Below the pieces are notes generated by a model. It did no database searches. It worked only from the letters and a program-made list of their open reading frames with translations, and was not told where the DNA came from. Below are positions 35,101-44,546 of a stretch of 64,000 nucleotides of DNA, piece after piece. The position numbers were made by a program, and so were the translations under genes. Each line of letters begins with the position of its first letter. The stretch's first letter is position 1. The DNA lies in the NCBI GenBank assembly GCA_029204225.1, contig MU832204.1:1-64000 (forward strand), given 5' to 3'. Source of the stretch: Diphasiastrum complanatum (lineage: Eukaryota; Streptophyta; Lycopodiopsida; Lycopodiales; Lycopodiaceae).

Positions 35101-38100
35101 TGTATGCATAATTTGTGATTGTTCATAGTATATTAATCACTTAATTCATTGTGAATGTTTCCTTCTAGTTCACCTTGAATTCCGACACTACAAAATGGAG
35201 GACAAATCATCAATGGAAACGTCTGTGAATTCTCTTTTAATTTCGTGATCTAAACTATCTAAAGTATTAATTTGCACATTTCCACTTGTCACATGCTGCT
35301 CTTGCTAGCACTAATAGACATATTTTGTAGGCAATAGGCATACAAATACACAATGGATCTTATGCAATTGCATAGTTTGAAACAAGTGGTCTAGGAGGCA
35401 CACCCTACTCGCCACAGATGGAATGAAGTGTACTGATGTACTTCAACTCATACACGAGTATCCCAAGCAATGTAGGGAGTTTGCATCATGTGCCCAACGC
35501 TACATCAAACTGCGCCAACCTAGTATTATCAAATTCCGGCTTTGTATAATTTCAATTGTGTATTGGTATTAGGATGGTCGTTCACACTCAACTTCTTCAC
35601 CACAATCAAACTCAAAAAAATATGGAAGAACCCAATATCTATCATAATCTAAACTTCTCTACCACATAGTTGTAGTCTGATAAAAATTCAAGTAGTGTTA
35701 GGACATTGATACTCTTGTTGTGTTGACTTTGACAAAAGTGTTGGAGGAGCCGTTTGCACTTTCCTGACCACCAGGACATTCAACAAATGTGAAAATTTTG
35801 ATTGGGCTCTCAATCAAGCTCTTCCTCTTGCATGGGCTCTTCTACTTAATCTACTTGAAGATTGTAGGTGGTCCTCATTTGTTTACATGGACACATATGT
35901 TTTCTTGCCTTTGTGGCCATGACCCTTAGTTACACGAGCCTCTATAACTTAATTCGCATCAGCTTATTTAACTCCTAAATATTCTATATTGTGCAATGAA
36001 CTTCAACTAAAAGCTCTAATTTATGTTGTGTTCCTTCTTGTGTAGATATGCCATAATATTTTATTCATATTACTGCATTAGAGACGTTTCATGTTTAACT
36101 TGCTTTTCACAATCAGTGAATTGAGTAGTCTACATCACAAACATAGTGAAGGGCAATCAACCTAATCACTAAGAATTACCTTAGAGGCTAGAATCTAAAT
36201 CTTTTGGTTGTAATAAAGATTCTTAGGCTTCGAAAAGGCTGTTTTTTGTGGTGGTGGGCTTACCCTAAAAAGCAACATCAATATTTCTTTTTGCTTTTTG
36301 CATAAGTGGTAGGCTTGTTTGCATAAATGGGCCTTGTGTAGGTTTGTTTGCTTTTACAACAACCTGCGGAGACCCCTTGGCCACATGGCAGTTTTAGGAG
36401 CTTGTTTGTTGGGCAGTCTCATCTGTTTTGATCTTTCTAGACTTTGGGATGTGGCTGTTATCGTTTTAAGATGTGGTGTCACCCTCGAGCACGACTTTCT
36501 TTTTGAGAGTGAAGAGGAGAAAGAGGTTGCTGATTGCTATTTCACTTTGTTTTGAGTGATTTGCTTCCATCTTGTGCTCTGCTTCTTCTTTGTGAAGCTT
36601 GTTGAGCCTTCTGTGAACCTTCTTTACTTTTTAGCCTATTCCTGCTTACTCACCAAATTTGCATGTTGGATTGATCCAAAATTGGTGAAATTGCATTTTG
36701 GGCTTGCTCAAGGTTAGGAGGAACTAGCCTCAAACCTTGGATGAAGCAATTTGGTTTGTAGGAATCTTTGAGGATACTTGTGTTGTAGCTCGGAAAGAGT
36801 TGATTGGACAACTTGAAGCAAAGGACAAGAAGCCCGTTGTCTTTACAAAGGAGGAAGAAAAACTTATTGACACTACTCCTCCTGGTAAGAAGAGAAAATG
36901 ACCCACTTTGGACGGTGAAGCTTATGCAAAGGCAAGAAGTGGTGGTTTGTGCTTCAATTGCACGGAGCATGGGCATTTTGTCAAAGGATTGCCCTAAAAT
37001 ACTTAAGGGTGCTAAAGGGGTGACAACTTCCTTTAGCATTTCTTATGTAGACTTATCACTTAATGATGATTCAATTTGTGAAATTTATTGTTTTGATAAG
37101 GTTGTATTTGGCCCTCATGATCTTATTTGTATGAATGGGCTTATTGTTTGCCAAGTTGTTAAAATTTTGTTTGATATACAACTTTATCACGCCTCTTTGG
37201 TGTAGAAGCTAAAGGTGAGGACAAGAAAATTAACCATCGATAATGGCTTAAGTTAGCCATAGAGGAGAGTGGCCAAGTATGGGACATGATGGTTCCATGT
37301 CTTCCTAATGTAATTCAAAGTTTTAGTGATAAGTAACTGATTTGGACATTATGAATTTGAATAAGGTCGACGTGATACTTGTTAAAGAATGGTTCTATTA
37401 ACACAATGAATCATTGAAGAAAACTATGTTACTGTTTGTCATTCTTGCACAATGGTTCATTGATAGAATCAAGAGGTGATATAAATATTCCAGCTTCGCA
37501 TTGTCTTTCTACATCAGAAATGCCTGAATCTTTGAAAGATTTTGAATGTAATTGTTTATCTTTGTTATTTGAAACATGTTGTTTCTTCCATTGACATAGA
37601 AATTAAAATTCTAGACATTGAATTATCACAAATTTCTAATATCCTAAATGATGTTGCTTCACTAAAAGGTAAAATCTTCAGGAAACTTAGGTATAATTTT
37701 AGTGATCCATTTTAGAGTAGTTAGCTAACTTTGACTCGGTGTTGACCATGGTATAGAACTTTTTCCTAGAAGTTCTTCTGTCTCAATTTATCCTTATAGG
37801 ATGAGTGTAAAGGAGGAGGATGAAGTTGTGAGGTAGCTTCGAATAATCTTAGGATGGGACACGTCCAACCTAGTAAATCTCCTTTGGGGTTCTTGTATCT
37901 ATCGTTAGGTGATAAGAAAGACAGAAACTCGTCTTTGTGTAGACTATGAATTAAACAAAAAGACCCTTAACCGCGAATGGATGAATCAAAATTTACTAGA
38001 CCACTTTGTGTAGATTATAAAAAATTAAACAAAAATACCGTGAAGAATAGATACCCTTAATCGCAAATGGATGAATTAAAATTTACTAGACCAGTTACTT

Positions 38101-41100
38101 GGTTTGAGTTATTTCACCAAAATCAACCTGAGATATGATCATCATCAGACTTGTATTAAGAGTGAGGACGTGGAAAAGGCATGATTTAGGACCTAATATG
38201 GCCATTATGAGTTTCTAGTCTTACCCTTTGGTCTCATGAACACTCCAACAACTTTTCAGCAAATCATAAACAATTTTGTCGGTTAACATCTGGGAAAGTT
38301 CGTGATTGTCTACTTAGATGGTATTCTTTTTCATAGTAAGACTTTGAAGGAGCATGAAGAGCATCTCTGCACTGTCTTAAGGATACTAAGACAGGAGAAG
38401 CTCTATGCCAAGGAATCAAAATGTGAAATTCTTAAAGAGGACTAGTATACTTAGGTCATATTGTTTGGATCGTGGTTTAGAAATCAATTTCGACAAGATT
38501 TGTAAGGTTTGAAAGTGGCCTATTCTTAAAATCATGCGCGAAGTCAAGTCTAGGCTTCATAGGGTTTTTCCACACATTCATCAAGTGCTACGCTATATTA
38601 GCTTTGTCCTTGACAAATGTCATAGTAGGAAGAATTCCAGTCGTCATCCCCCACCAATGGGGTAGACTGAAGAGATGAATCAAAGTTTTGAGTCTTTCAT
38701 GTGTTATTGAGACGGATGCTAGTGACCTATAGGGGCAATCGTGTATTAGGATTGTCGGTTGGTTAGATCCTGCTCAAAGTTGGTATTCCACCTATGATAA
38801 GGAGCTTTTTGCTGCCATTAATGCCTTGAAAATTTGGAGGCATTACTTGTATAGCTCTAGATTTTCAATAGTTATTGACCATCAATCACTAAAGTATGTC
38901 TATGATGCGGTTGACCTTAGGGGTTGCAAGGCACAATGGTTAGAGTTGTTCCAAGTTGATGTTAAGTACTAGAAAGGTGCATCAAACTATCATAGTTGCC
39001 TTAAGTTGGATTGGAGAAGTTAGTTAAGCTATTTTGAGATCCAATTTGAACTGTACTTTTTTCTTAGAGATTTGGGTAGGATTGATATCCTTTTCTGTTG
39101 GCTTTGGCATCAAGTCCTGGTTGGAAATTCTAATTTGGGACTGTAGGACTCCAAATCTTCTCTTAAAGAGAAGAGATTATTCCATTAGCAATGGCTTACT
39201 TATCTGAAATGGGAAAGTATAAGTATCGAATAATGAAGATCGAGGCCCAAATCGTTCTATGATAGCCCATGTGCAGGCCATCTGGGTATTAAAAGGATAC
39301 TTGATTCGGTTAGAAGAAATTTTTATTGGCCAAAAATAAAAAATCAAGTGGTAGCATATGTGTGCATAGTACGTAAATGTGTGCAACGCCAAGTTAATAA
39401 AGTTGAAAGACTTAAGGTGGCTGGTTTGCTACTTTAGTTGGAAATTTTTGAGAAGAAATGGGAAAGTAATCCCATGGATTTTGTGGTTGTGCTACCTTGG
39501 AGGGGAAACACTACACCTACTTGAGGTGCCACCTACTTGAGGTGCGGATGTGGACTGGAGCCTTTGACTTGACTTTCCATGGTGTAGCTGGACCCATGTG
39601 TCATGGAACCTGCCTGCATATCACAAACCCATTTGTGCACTTGTCATGCCTCAGCCTATGGCTAGGTTATGGGGGTGGCCTTCCATGGCCTTTGTTGAAC
39701 TTCTAAGAGTGAATGCTAACATATTGAACCTAACTAATAAACCATTACAAATTAGCTGGATTAGTAATTGATATGGGATGACTCTCATGGACTCCTTTGA
39801 ACTCTTGTGAGGTGGATAGATGGCCTTTCGTTACTATTTGCATCTTTTTGTTTCATTACTCTCATTGAGTTGTGGTACTTCTCAATTTAAAGTTGCCTTT
39901 GAAATTGCATTTCACTTTTACTGTTCACATAAACTTATTATCGGACTTTCAATATTGCAGGCTAAAGATCTTTCAATTGTAGGATTCGTGATCGGTTATC
40001 CAATTAAATTGATAGGCTATCAAGGAAAACAGGTAAACAATGAAGGTGGTTTTGAACATTAGTTTTTATATTGTGGATTTATGTTTCTTTTGAATGAGAT
40101 TGTTTCATGTATGGAATGTTGTAAATTCATATAATGACAACGGATACAAGATATATTTGTGCATGCATGCGTGTGTGTGATATTCAAGTGCCTAGCTACA
40201 GATAGAATTAAATGACCATATACTATTGAAATTGTCTTTGTGTTAGTTGTAAGAGACCCTTACCAAGAATGAATGACCTAATGGATTGACTAACTGGTGC
40301 AAAGTGTTTCACCAAGTTAAAGCCTTAGATCAGGTTGCCATCAAGTAAGAATTAACGAGGGAGATGTTTTCTGAATCTGGTTTGTGTACTGAATATGGCC
40401 ATTATGAATTTTTAGTTTTATCTTTTGGTCTAATCAGTGCACATATTGGATCACGACACGTGGCAACCATGCAGGTCCACAAGTCACTGGTCAAGTCAAT
40501 ATGCCCAGTTGACGCTCGGTTCGAAGTTGGGGTTTGGGCCCTAAGGGGTTGGGTCCCTAACGTTCCCTCCCCCTTAAAAGATTCCTCTTCTAAGGAAGAA
40601 AATATGGGAATCTTAGTCTAAGGTCTCGCTCCTTTTCCTAAGTGTCCTCCTCTTCGGAACTTCCTTTCCTACGAACCAAGTACTCAGTCACTTGCCGGGT
40701 TTGGAGCCGTGTTGACGTACATCAACAATGGCCATCGAAGGTACAAAAGATGCCAGATCCTCTAACTGAACTAGCTTGTCTTGTAGAATCAAAACATCCT
40801 TTCCCACGAGTCGTTCCTTTAAATGACTGATGTGGAAGACTAGGTGAACACCGATTCCCTAAGGAAGTTCTAGTTGGTAGGCATTTCGATTGAGTTTCTT
40901 TACAATATGAAAAAGGCCCAGCATAACGAGGCGATAACTTAAGGACATTTTCAAGTCTTCAATACCTTAGAGTCTTTTGGAACTTTAAGATACACCCAAT
41001 CTCCTTCTGCATAGACCCTAGGTTGTCACTTTCGATTAGCATAAAACTAGGCTCTATCCTGAGCTGTTTTTACATTGTCGTGAGCAACAAGATCGTTAGT

Positions 41101-42790
41101 GTTGGAGGTTGGATCTTACTTGATTCCAAGTCTCGTGCCTAGAGCATGGAGGGTGGATTTGGATTGGGTCCTATGGTGGGGTGGATAGTGAGCGTCCAAT
41201 TTCTTGTGATGATTGGCACCTAGAAATTTTTGGTTTAGTAGTTTGTAACACTACCCTCTTCTATGAATGTCCTCACATTTAAAATTTCTCCTGGAGTAGA
41301 TTCATTGTTGTTTTAATAGTGAACCCCGAATGGGAGAACGCGAATCATTATATATACAAAACCAAATGAAAGGTTCAAACTTCAATGCGGAGAAGAGCAA
41401 GTGGGGACATATAAGGTAGGTTCCAATCGAAGCAGATCACACTGCAATCAGAATGCAGCATTATGTAGTTTTGGAATTTGACTTGGCTTAGGCTTGATGT
41501 GAACACATTCACGGCGAAGGCATACAGAAGCGCTTAAGAACACAATAACTAGTAGCTGGTCCAAGAAACAAAATAGGACTAGCTCCCTAGATGCAGACCT
41601 CTCCTCTAAAAAAGCCGTTGTTTCTGGTTGATAATGGAGGAGCAAGCATCGTTTTACCACTATTGCCACAAGGACCTTGGCCTAGTCGATGCTAAAGACT
41701 TTGTGACTGATCCTGTATTGTGATAGGGAAAATGAACTCTAGAGTAAATGGTGGTGAGTTTACTGCAAGCGCTAAGGGAAAATCTGTAGGTGGATGTTAG
41801 ATTGGGGCTTTATTGAGGCATTTGGCTGCTTATTTCAAAAAGGAAAGAGCTAGCTTTTGATGCCTCTTTTCTACTTTCTCGATTTAGAAAGTTGCATAAT
41901 TAGTTATTTTTTTAATCCTGTTTGCAATTTTGCTTTTTGGTCTATGTGCTGGAGTGAGGGATTGATTCCAGTAGGTGCTTCATGCATTCTCTTCCTTCAT
42001 AAGATTTTGTTACTTTTGCCACAAGGCTTATTGGTTTGTACTAGTTCATGCTGAGCTCCTTATATGCAATCAAATTACATGATTTGCAGCTAAGTCTTTT
42101 GTCGGTCTCTTTTTTTTTGGGGGGGGGGGGTGTGGTTGCGTCTTATGGTTAATTATCAACTTGAGCATTGCTTAATAGCAGGGTCCAATTGTCGAGCAGT
42201 TTGTGAGGGAGATGCATATCAGTGGCAAGTTCGCAGATCTTTGCTACATCTATTGGGATGAACGATTAACTACCAAGGTATTTTTTTATTGTTTCTTATA
42301 CACCCTCTGACTGTCATTATGATATTATATTTTAAGATCTTAGTGAAGGAAAACCCCTACAGCTGCGTGTTTAAAAGGGCAATTCTTTTTGTGTCATGTT
42401 GTGTTTTTATCTTGCACTGCTCTGCATTTTCTTGAAACCTACAGAATCAATTGTTTCTTATGACTAATGCTAAATATATCTACTGTCTTTTGATGTATGC
42501 AAGGCTGTAGAGAATGCAATAGGTTTCTTGAAAGTCGATCGTCGACAACATAAACGAATTGTGGACAAGCTATCTGCCCTTTGTATACTACAGGTATGCA
42601 ATTAAATATCATATCGCACTTGAGAGACTTTGTACTGATGTTATTGTTAAGTATTGCTGTCAAGTATTATTGTTGATGCAAATATTATTGATCACTTGGC
42701 CGTCTCATATTTAATCGATAAGCAATTTCACTTTTTGAACAGGGATGTTTGGATGGCCTGGCAAAAATGTCACGAGTAGTAGAAATGTGA
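31997..42790 (+). CDS. yqgF: YqgF/RuvX-family RNase H-fold nuclease, six exons, 169 aa
   Basis: Six exons join without a frame break: 31,997-32,142; 32,685-32,742; 39,961-40,032; 42,182-42,277; 42,504-42,593; 42,743-42,790 (stop). Each acceptor is AG and donors 2-5 are GT; donor 1 is GC. The product has the YqgF fold in order: LLGLDVGTKYMGVAVSD (catalytic D27, residues 23-39), IVGFVIGYP (74-82), YWDERLTTK (D118 of the WDER motif, 116-124), and VDKLSALCILQG (D145, 144-155). Length matches bacterial and plant single-domain YqgF proteins. The bacterial family acts in 16S rRNA 3'-end maturation; the plant role is inferred only. The reconstructed N-terminus shows no transit peptide. Introns 2 and 3 (7.2 and 2.1 kb) are full of gypsy fragments. 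The intact frame and conserved acids argue for a live gene. Confidence 0.9.
32685..32742 (+). CDS. yqgF: YqgF-like exon 2
   Basis: A 58-bp exon between TTTTTGGGCTGCAG and GTGAGAT. It encodes LIERKTSSSHQAILNLEKV and ends in phase 0, matching the phase of exon 3. The sequence fits the variable segment of the family between the first motif and the second beta strand; it is the least conserved exon, hence the lower confidence. Confidence 0.72.
32743..33369. other. Start of intron 2, no element recognised
   Basis: AT-rich intron sequence. Minus-strand sequence near 33,100-33,300 may be the degraded downstream part of the gypsy element that is recognisable from 33,370. Confidence 0.4.
33370..34330 (-). 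pseudogene. Ty3/gypsy RT-RNase H remnant in intron 2
   Basis: Reading the minus strand through several frames gives gypsy RT (VDYQSLNKITPKHHYPIT near 34,210, then a DALHGATM/SKIDF-like stretch near 34,100), the RNase H entry (LKQVVVKLVTLNIPYPWKQF near 33,640) and EKSF.AIQGNN...YVVVYALKMWRRFLYGT (near 33,480). Many stops; no LTR identified. Confidence 0.8.
34675..34801. repeat. 63-bp tandem duplication
   Basis: GAGCATTTTTTAACTTTTGG...CCCAACTCATA is present twice in tandem with small differences in the G-runs, inside intron 2. Confidence 0.93.
34802..35190 (+). repeat. Probable gypsy LTR fragment with TATA box
   Basis: TATAAATAGG at 34,959-34,968 is followed by a GAAGAGGTTAGGAAGAG leader-like purine run, typical of plant LTR promoters. 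No partner copy is visible, so the borders are guesses. Confidence 0.35.
35191..36799. other. Intron 2 middle, unassigned
   Basis: No coding similarity recognised. By position the right half may be the LTR and 5' leader of the gypsy element that follows. Confidence 0.35.
36800..39515 (+). pseudogene. Ty3/gypsy gag-pol remnant in intron 2
   Basis: Heavily stop-ridden but in the expected order. Gag zinc knuckle CFNCTEHGHFVKG (near 36,950). RT fragments YGHYEFLVLPFGLMNTPTTF and FVIVYLDGILFHSKT (38,195-38,345; the active site YLDD reads YLDG). RNase H region near 38,710-38,950 (ELFAAINALKIWRHYLY, IDHQSLKYV). Integrase zinc-binding region GHLGIKRILDSVRRNFYWPK (near 39,280) and the start of the core (MDFVVVLPW, near 39,475). 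It is a dead element, older than the copia copies by its decay. Confidence 0.88.
39961..40032 (+). CDS. yqgF: YqgF-like exon 3
   Basis: A 72-bp phase-0 exon between CAATATTGCAG and GTAAACAA, encoding AKDLSIVGFVIGYPIKLIG and a few more residues. This is the family's second conserved block (hydrophobic strand then GxP). Confidence 0.92.
40033..40559 (+). pseudogene. Intron 3 with a short gypsy RT fragment
   Basis: At about 40,364-40,440 the phrase YGHYEFLVLSFGLIS is a gypsy RT motif closely like the copy at 38,195. The fragment is under 100 bp and ends abruptly. Confidence 0.7.
40560..41120 (-). pseudogene. Ty3/gypsy integrase C-terminus/chromodomain-region remnant
   Basis: The minus strand reads, with frameshifts, a VLKLSPRYAGPF block (near 40,935), then a VFHISHLKE-like block and a VLILQDKLVQL-like stretch, then a terminal EYLVRRKE region near 40,680. 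This order is typical of the C-terminal end of gypsy integrase. It lies in intron 3 of the YqgF-like gene. Confidence 0.75.
41121..42181. other. End of intron 3, unassigned
   Basis: It includes a T9-G13 homopolymer pair at about 42,109-42,131, just upstream of the exon 4 acceptor, and otherwise no recognised feature. Confidence 0.4.
42182..42277 (+). CDS. yqgF: YqgF-like exon 4
   Basis: A 96-bp phase-0 exon between TTAATAGCAG and GTATTTTT. It carries the YWDERLTTK motif, the strongest YqgF signature, with VEQFVREM upstream. Confidence 0.95.
42504..42593 (+). CDS. yqgF: YqgF-like exon 5
   Basis: A 90-bp phase-0 exon between TGTATGCAAG and GTATGCAA, encoding AVENAIGFLK...IVDKLSALCILQ. The VDK aspartate and ILQ helix are the C-terminal catalytic block. 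Confidence 0.95.
42743..42790 (+). CDS. yqgF: YqgF-like exon 6 (terminal)
   Basis: It starts after TTTTTGAACAG and encodes GCLDGLAKMSRVVEM then TGA; the family normally ends with G(Y/F)LD just after the ILQ helix. Confidence 0.9.
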   Translation, partial: GCLDGLAKMSRVVEM

Positions 42791-43364
42791 AGGTAGGATG
42801 ATGCAAGGTTTCTTTGAATGGGTTTAAACACAAGCTTTGTCAATGTATTCTGGCTTTCTGTATGGTTTTGACACGAATACTACTATATTTTAGGGAAGAT
42901 TCACTAAGTCCAGCATTGTTGGTTTTTACTAGTCGGCTTCTTCATAGCAAGACGTAGTGAAGAGATGAGCTCGTTCCATTCATTAGCTGGTAGGAGGCAG
43001 TCTTTTGAGTCTTTGTATTTCATTCTAAAAACATCTAGCCAAACATGTCATGCTAAAAACCTTGATCCAACTTATAAGGAGCTGGCTTAGTCATGATTTG
43101 ATCTTAATAGAACTTCATCTGAGACTAGGAAGGAGGTGCCAAAACGAAGCCAATGGTTACCTATCTAAAGTGTGATGGTTGCCATGGCATTTGAGCCACT
43201 CAATACTTTGTTGCTTGAAAGAGTGAAGCCTATCAACTTGTAGTGAAGAAGTCAAACCTTTATAAACTATAGGAGAAAGACTATAATTCACCATATCGTA
43301 CTAGTTTGTTGACTTTCAAGCGATTGGTTCAAGCATCTCTGGTCATGAGGCCGACCTGATTATG
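42791..43364. other. 3' flank of the YqgF-like gene
   Basis: Presumed 3' UTR and intergenic DNA; no further gene is visible before the TRIM element. Confidence 0.4.
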
Positions 43365-43369
43365 GCTAG

Positions 43370-43513
43370 TGTTAGAAATCCATAAATCATAATATGGATG
43401 GACAGACTAGGATTCGAACCCAGGACCTCCCTCATACCGGATGGGATGCTCTACCACTGAGCTATCTGCCCTATTTAATAGTTCTCTCTAGAGTGTGGAT
43501 TCATATTCCAACA
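43370..43513 (-). repeat. TRIM 3' LTR (144 bp)
   Basis: TG...CA ends; differs from the other LTR by one 4-bp insertion (CCCT near 43,428) and a few substitutions. Preceded on the minus strand by the polypurine tract. Confidence 0.93.
43399..43471 (-). ncRNA. tRNA-like sequence in TRIM 3' LTR
   Basis: The 73-nt minus-strand segment folds as a tRNA. The 7-bp acceptor stem GGGCAGA/TCTGTCC has one G-T pair and discriminator A. The D arm is GCTC-AGTGGTA-GAGC. The T arm is CTGGG-TTCGAAT-CCTAG, with one G-T pair. The anticodon stem is imperfect (one mismatch) and position 33 is C, not T; by counting, the anticodon position reads CGG. A box TAGCTCAGTGG (43,464-43,454) and B box GGTTCGAATCC (43,420-43,410) match the Pol III consensus. 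It is probably not a working tRNA, but the promoter boxes look intact. Confidence 0.8.
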
Positions 43514-43523
43514 CCCCCCCTCA
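43514..43523 (-). other. TRIM polypurine tract
   Basis: The minus strand reads TTGAGGGGGGG directly before the 3' LTR start TGTTGG. Confidence 0.8.
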
Positions 43524-43601
43524 AGCCACACTTGGTTGGGGTCCTAGCTGTCACCTGCCCCACAACTTGGGCCACCTAACCATGGCTTTGACACCATCCT
43601 G

Positions 43602-43613
43602 GCTCTGATACCA
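43602..43613 (-). other. TRIM primer-binding site
   Basis: The minus strand reads TGGTATCAGAGC immediately after the 5' LTR end, the initiator methionine tRNA type shared with the copia elements in the window. Confidence 0.92.
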
Positions 43614-43753
43614 TGTTAGAAATCCATAAATCATAATATGGATGGACAGACTAGGATTCGAACCCAGGACCTCATACCGGATGGGATGCTCTACCACTGA
43701 GCTATCCGCCCTGTTTGATAGTTCTCTCTAGAGTGTGGATTGATATTCCAACA
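43614..43753 (-). repeat. TRIM 5' LTR (140 bp)
   Basis: TG...CA ends; nearly identical to the 3' LTR, adjacent to the PBS on its inner side and to TSD GCTAG on its outer side. Confidence 0.93.
43643..43711 (-). ncRNA. tRNA-like sequence in TRIM 5' LTR
   Basis: Same tRNA shape as the other LTR but four bases shorter in the anticodon/variable region, and with GGGCGGA in place of GGGCAGA, which breaks one acceptor pair. A box (43,704-43,694) and B box (43,664-43,654) are intact. Confidence 0.78.
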
Positions 43754-43758
43754 GCTAG

Positions 43759-44454
43759 ATTCTCCTTCAACATATGGATGAAAGAGTCCACATGCGAACA
43801 TCCTTCCTTGTCTTGAGCTTAATAAACCATATTATACTCTCTCATAACACATGTCCCCATCATAACTGAAAGGATAGGAGTGTTATGTATGACAATACTT
43901 AAGCTTGAAATTGATTTTGTGCTTGGAACAATGAAATCAAGGAGCTTCTGCTCCAAAGTAATAGTTATGGGCTTCGGCCCATAAAACAAGTGTTTATCAA
44001 GGCCGTTACAACGTGTGGTAATTGACTTTGACTTGGATGTAAATATGTGTTAACAGTTGAAAATTATATTGCATAGTGCATAGTTAGTATTATTGGCCTC
44101 ACAACATGGTGCACCCATAAGAGAAAGGGGAAGTGGGATTGTCACTAAGGAGTCTATTATCATACAACAATGGCTTACTCAAGGTAGAATATAAACAAAA
44201 GTATAAGATGAGAAGTGTTAATGTGAAATCGATGACTGTCACTTGACGTATCTTTAAAATTCGTTCTAGCATATTCTCTTTTGTTTATACTAAGGTTTAT
44301 GTTCCAATGCTCTTAATTTAGTCAACTATGACTATAGGCCTTGGTTGGTTGGACTTTCACATGCTTTTGGAAACTTCACTTGAAAATGTATACATAGATG
44401 GAATGAAAATTTTGATGCATCGTAGCATATGTATAATTTAGACAATAAGTCTAT
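43759..44454. other. Unassigned intergenic DNA
   Basis: No gene or element border recognised. GGGCTTCGGCCC near 43,970 is a short palindrome. Confidence 0.4.
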
Positions 44455-44460
44455 TGTTGC

Positions 44461-44546
44461 TTCACACATGCACGCACACACCTGCCCATGCTCGCACACA
44501 GCTGCCCATGCTTGCACGTGCACACACGTATGCACGCATGTGCACA
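44461..44546. repeat. Alternating purine-pyrimidine CA/GC-rich tract
   Basis: Runs such as CACACATGCACGCACACAC and GCACGTGCACACACGTATGC alternate purine and pyrimidine for most of 85 bp, with three GCCCATGCTCGCACACA-like words. Such DNA can adopt Z form. Confidence 0.75.

Larger units (their letters stand above)
43370..43753 (-). mobile_element. Complete TRIM element (384 bp) with tRNA-like LTRs
   Basis: Two near-identical LTRs (43,370-43,513 and 43,614-43,753) flank a 100-bp interior. The element is bounded by an exact 5-bp TSD GCTAG (43,365-43,369 and 43,754-43,758). LTR ends are TGTTGGAATAT...TTTCTAACA on the minus strand. The interior starts with the PBS TGGTATCAGAGC and ends in a G-rich polypurine tract, both directly against the LTRs. 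It has no coding capacity, so it must have been moved by another element's proteins; this is the definition of a terminal-repeat retrotransposon in miniature. Each LTR contains a tRNA-like sequence. Confidence 0.93.

Noticed and set aside
41448-41669. Minus-strand 73-codon ORF in intron 3
   Set aside because: No family similarity, no splice context, and it sits in intron/TE debris.
43399-43711. Two functional tRNA genes
   Set aside because: Both lie inside LTRs of one TRIM, have imperfect anticodon stems, C at position 33 and differing lengths; better read as tRNA-like promoter sequence within the element.
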